A DNA stretch of 8,168 nucleotides. Source: Methanobacteriaceae archaeon UBA349. GTDB lineage: Archaea; Methanobacteriota; Methanobacteria; Methanobacteriales; Methanobacteriaceae. The DNA is taken from positions 1,662 through 9,829 of the forward strand of contig DAWK01000035.1 of assembly GCA_002509745.1 (NCBI GenBank), read 5' to 3'. The notes under the pieces are model-generated. The model was given only the letters and a program-made list of their open reading frames with translations, did no database searches and had not been told where the DNA came from. Below are positions 5,936 through 8,168 of this stretch, piece after piece (within the stretch, counting starts at the first letter, position 1; each line of letters starts with the position of its first letter). A program made the position numbers and the translations under genes.

Positions 5936-8158
5936 ATGGTCAAAGTTCTTATTGTTGAGGATGAGAGTATAGAAGCCATGAATATTAAGCAAACCTTGGA
6001 ATCCTTCGGTTATGAGATTCCATATGTCGCTTCCGGTGGCAAAGAAGCTGTAGAGAAAGCTTTAGAAATCATGCCCGATCTTATTTTGATGGATATCGTT
6101 CTTAAAGGGGATACTGATGGTATTGAAGCGGCTTCTAAGATTAAAAACTTAAATATCCCAGTCATATATTTAACTGCTCATTCTGAAGAACCTACAATTG
6201 AAAGAGCCAAATTAACCGGGCCCCATGGATATATAATTAAACCTTATGATGCTAATGAACTTAAATATGCCATAGAACTTGCTATTTATAAAAACCAGAT
6301 GGAAATGGAATTAAGGGAAAGTGAAGAGAAGTACCGTCTTCTGGTTGAAGGTCAGAAAGATATGGTGGTCGAGTTAGATACCGAAGGAAGATTCCTTTTT
6401 GTCAGCCCCAGCTACTGTGAAATGTTCGGCAAAACAGAAGAAGAATTAATTGGCAAAAAATTTATACCCTCGGTTCACCAAGATGACCGAGAATCCACTG
6501 TTAAATCAATGAAATGCTTATACAACCCACCTTATACTTGTTACGTCGAGCAGCGAGCCATGACCCGAGATGGCTGGCTCTGGATAGCCTGGTCGGACAA
6601 AGCTGTTCGGGATGATAAAGGAAATGTTAGTACCATAATTGCAGTAGGCAGAGACATCAATGAACGTAAAAAAGCTGAAGAAGCTCTAAAAGAGTCAGAA
6701 GCACATTATAGGGCAATTTTTGAGCATACAGGGACTGCGACTATTATTGTTGAGGAGGATACAACAATATCTCTGGCCAATGCAGAATTTGAAAAGCTCA
6801 GTGGTTATTCAAGAGAAGAATTAGAGGGTAAGATGGGTTGGGCAGATTTCGTGGAGGAAAACTATCTTAAAAAAATGAAGAAATACCATAGTCTTCGCAG
6901 AACTGATCCTGCGGCTGCGCCAATAATTTATGATTTCAGGTTCATCGACCGGCAGGCCAATGTTAAAAACATCCATTTAAATGTTGATATAATACCTGGC
7001 ACCAAAAAGAGCGTAGCATCTCTTCTTGACATTACTGAACGTAAAAAGGCTGAAAAAGCCCTCGCCAAACTAACAATTGAGATTACTAATGTTAATGTCC
7101 TCCTTAAAGCAGAAATCAAAGAACGTAAAAGAATGGACCAAATTGTTGATGATAATGTTAAAAGACTGAAACTTGCTTTAGAATCATCTGAAATGGGTGC
7201 GTGGGATTTAGATATTGTAAATGATACTAGTATCCGGACACTTGAACATGATCAAATATTTGGCTATGATTCACTTTTACCAGAATGGGGTTCCAAAATT
7301 TTCTTTGAACATATTCTAACCGCGGATCGAAAATATGTCCAACAGAAATTTGAAAATGCTTATGAAACTAATAAATTATATTTTCAATGTAGAATCATCA
7401 GGCCAGATAAACAAATACGGTGGATCGAAGTATACGGTAATGTTTATCGTGACGAGAAAGATGTTCCAATCAGAATGTTAGGAGTAGTCCGTGACATCAC
7501 AGAACGTAAAGAAGCTGAAACCCATTTGCTGAGAGTTATAGGCGAAAAAGAGATGTTATTAAGGGAAATTCATCACCGTGTTAAAAATAACATGCAGATT
7601 ATTTCCAGTCTTCTAAGTTTGGAATCTTCTCAGGTCTTTGATAAAAGAGATATTGCCCTTTTCACTATAGTTCAAGACAGGGTTAAATCAATTTCACTTA
7701 TACATGATAATTTATATCAATCAGAAGATCTTTCCAGTATCAAATTTGAAGATTACATAAAGAACTTAAGTTCTCAACTTTTCTCTACATATGCCAGAAA
7801 TTCTAATATAAAATTGGTAACGGATATTGTTGATGTTAAATTTAATATGGAAACTGCCATTCCACTGGGTCTTATTTTAAATGAACTGGTAAGTAACAGC
7901 CTGAAACATGCATTTCCTGATTCTGAAGGTGAAATATTCATATCTTTACATCATAACGGTGAAGAAATTGAAGTAATAATCAAGGATAATGGTGTGGGGC
8001 TACCTGAAGATATGGAACTTAAAAATCCGAGAAAATTAGGATTACAATTAGTAAATACCTTAGTTGAACAGCTCGAAGGCACAATCGAGGTAGACCGAAG
8101 TCACGGAACCGAATTTAAAATTAAGTTTAAAGAATTACAGTATGAGGAGAGATTATAA
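5936..8158 (+). CDS. Soluble sensor kinase, REC-PASx3-HisKA_2-HATPase
   Basis: This 740-residue cytosolic sensor kinase is paralogous to the one just upstream. Its domains are: a canonical receiver at about 1-120, with E8/D9, phospho-acceptor D53, T80 and K102; PAS1 at about 131-247; PAS2 at about 256-374; a charged helical linker at 370-410; PAS3 at about 411-525, of the PAS_3 type with the WDLD and RWIEV signatures; an H-box EIHHRVKNN, with probable phospho-His H547; and a HATPase with N654, DNGVG at 684-688 and G702. All residues expected for autophosphorylation and for receiving a phosphoryl group are present, so it should be the competent member of the pair. The receiver and the last 200 residues match the upstream kinase closely, while PAS1 and PAS2 do not. 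PAS3 sits between two in-frame copies of GAACGTAAA and has no counterpart at that place in the upstream kinase. Ligands and the output partner are unknown. A stop codon near the window edge ends the gene; nothing further is visible. Confidence 0.94.
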   Translation: MVKVLIVEDESIEAMNIKQTLESFGYEIPYVASGGKEAVEKALEIMPDLILMDIVLKGDTDGIEAASKIKNLNIPVIYLTAHSEEPTIERAKLTGPHGYIIKPYDANELKYAIELAIYKNQMEMELRESEEKYRLLVEGQKDMVVELDTEGRFLFVSPSYCEMFGKTEEELIGKKFIPSVHQDDRESTVKSMKCLYNPPYTCYVEQRAMTRDGWLWIAWSDKAVRDDKGNVSTIIAVGRDINERKKAEEALKESEAHYRAIFEHTGTATIIVEEDTTISLANAEFEKLSGYSREELEGKMGWADFVEENYLKKMKKYHSLRRTDPAAAPIIYDFRFIDRQANVKNIHLNVDIIPGTKKSVASLLDITERKKAEKALAKLTIEITNVNVLLKAEIKERKRMDQIVDDNVKRLKLALESSEMGAWDLDIVNDTSIRTLEHDQIFGYDSLLPEWGSKIFFEHILTADRKYVQQKFENAYETNKLYFQCRIIRPDKQIRWIEVYGNVYRDEKDVPIRMLGVVRDITERKEAETHLLRVIGEKEMLLREIHHRVKNNMQIISSLLSLESSQVFDKRDIALFTIVQDRVKSISLIHDNLYQSEDLSSIKFEDYIKNLSSQLFSTYARNSNIKLVTDIVDVKFNMETAIPLGLILNELVSNSLKHAFPDSEGEIFISLHHNGEEIEVIIKDNGVGLPEDMELKNPRKLGLQLVNTLVEQLEGTIEVDRSHGTEFKIKFKELQYEERL
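7121..7510 (+). repeat. GAACGTAAA direct repeats bounding an inserted PAS module
   Basis: GAACGTAAA occurs at 7121-7129 and 7502-7510, 381 bp (127 codons) apart and in frame, encoding Glu-Arg-Lys each time. The segment from one repeat to the next carries PAS3 of the second kinase. Taking out 7121-7501 would join AEIKERK to EAETHLLR, which lines up without a gap with DEIKERKEAENQLL in the upstream kinase (its single GAACGTAAA is at 5219-5227). Confidence 0.8.
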
Positions 8159-8168
8159 AGTCATGTAA

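Noticed and set aside
8163..8168. ATG-TAA start-stop after the second kinase, 13-15 bases after a GGAG
   Set aside because: Minimal start-stop ORFs occur by chance. The GGAG encodes the C-terminal Glu-Glu-Arg and also occurs at the end of the first kinase without an ATG. The window ends here, so it cannot be judged.

Overview
The window reads as chromosomal DNA of a methanogenic archaeon, most likely Methanobacterium or a close relative (Methanobacteriales). This is inferred from several things: an AT-rich composition; TTTATATA-type archaeal TATA boxes; oligo-T tracts directly after stop codons instead of bacterial hairpin terminators; a TTG start; AGGTG/GGAG ribosome binding sites; and large soluble sensor kinases that start with a receiver domain and end in a HisKA_2-type transmitter, an architecture common in these methanogens. 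No database search was possible, so the genus is a judgement.

Layout, all on the plus strand. (1) Positions 1-1215 hold the 3' part of a calcineurin-like metallophosphoesterase gene whose true start lies left of the window. (2) After a T7 tract and a 146-bp gap comes a complete 14-helix-type MFS transporter (1362-2903) of the DHA2 drug/proton antiporter family, with its own likely terminator. (3) A 278-bp promoter region with two TATA-like boxes precedes two long paralogous sensor kinases, at 3182-5875 and 5936-8158, separated by 60 bp and probably co-transcribed. Both are cytosolic and have the order receiver, PAS array, HisKA_2, HATPase.

The two kinases look like an old tandem duplication. 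Receivers, transmitter cores, tails and even the G-rich ribosome binding sites match, while the PAS arrays between them have been rearranged. The first kinase carries an internal PAS copy with two nearly identical flanks around a diverged core, which suggests gene conversion. The second carries one extra PAS domain, placed exactly between two in-frame GAACGTAAA repeats. The first kinase also has unusual residues: Lys to Tyr in the H-box motif and a one-residue-shorter receiver loop next to the phospho-acceptor Asp. This suggests one canonical and one divergent partner.

No output domain (DNA-binding or enzymatic) is encoded with the kinases here, so their target is unknown. I saw no tRNA, rRNA, CRISPR array or insertion sequence. 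I found no convincing wholly new system; the most notable material is the modular evolution visible inside the kinase pair.
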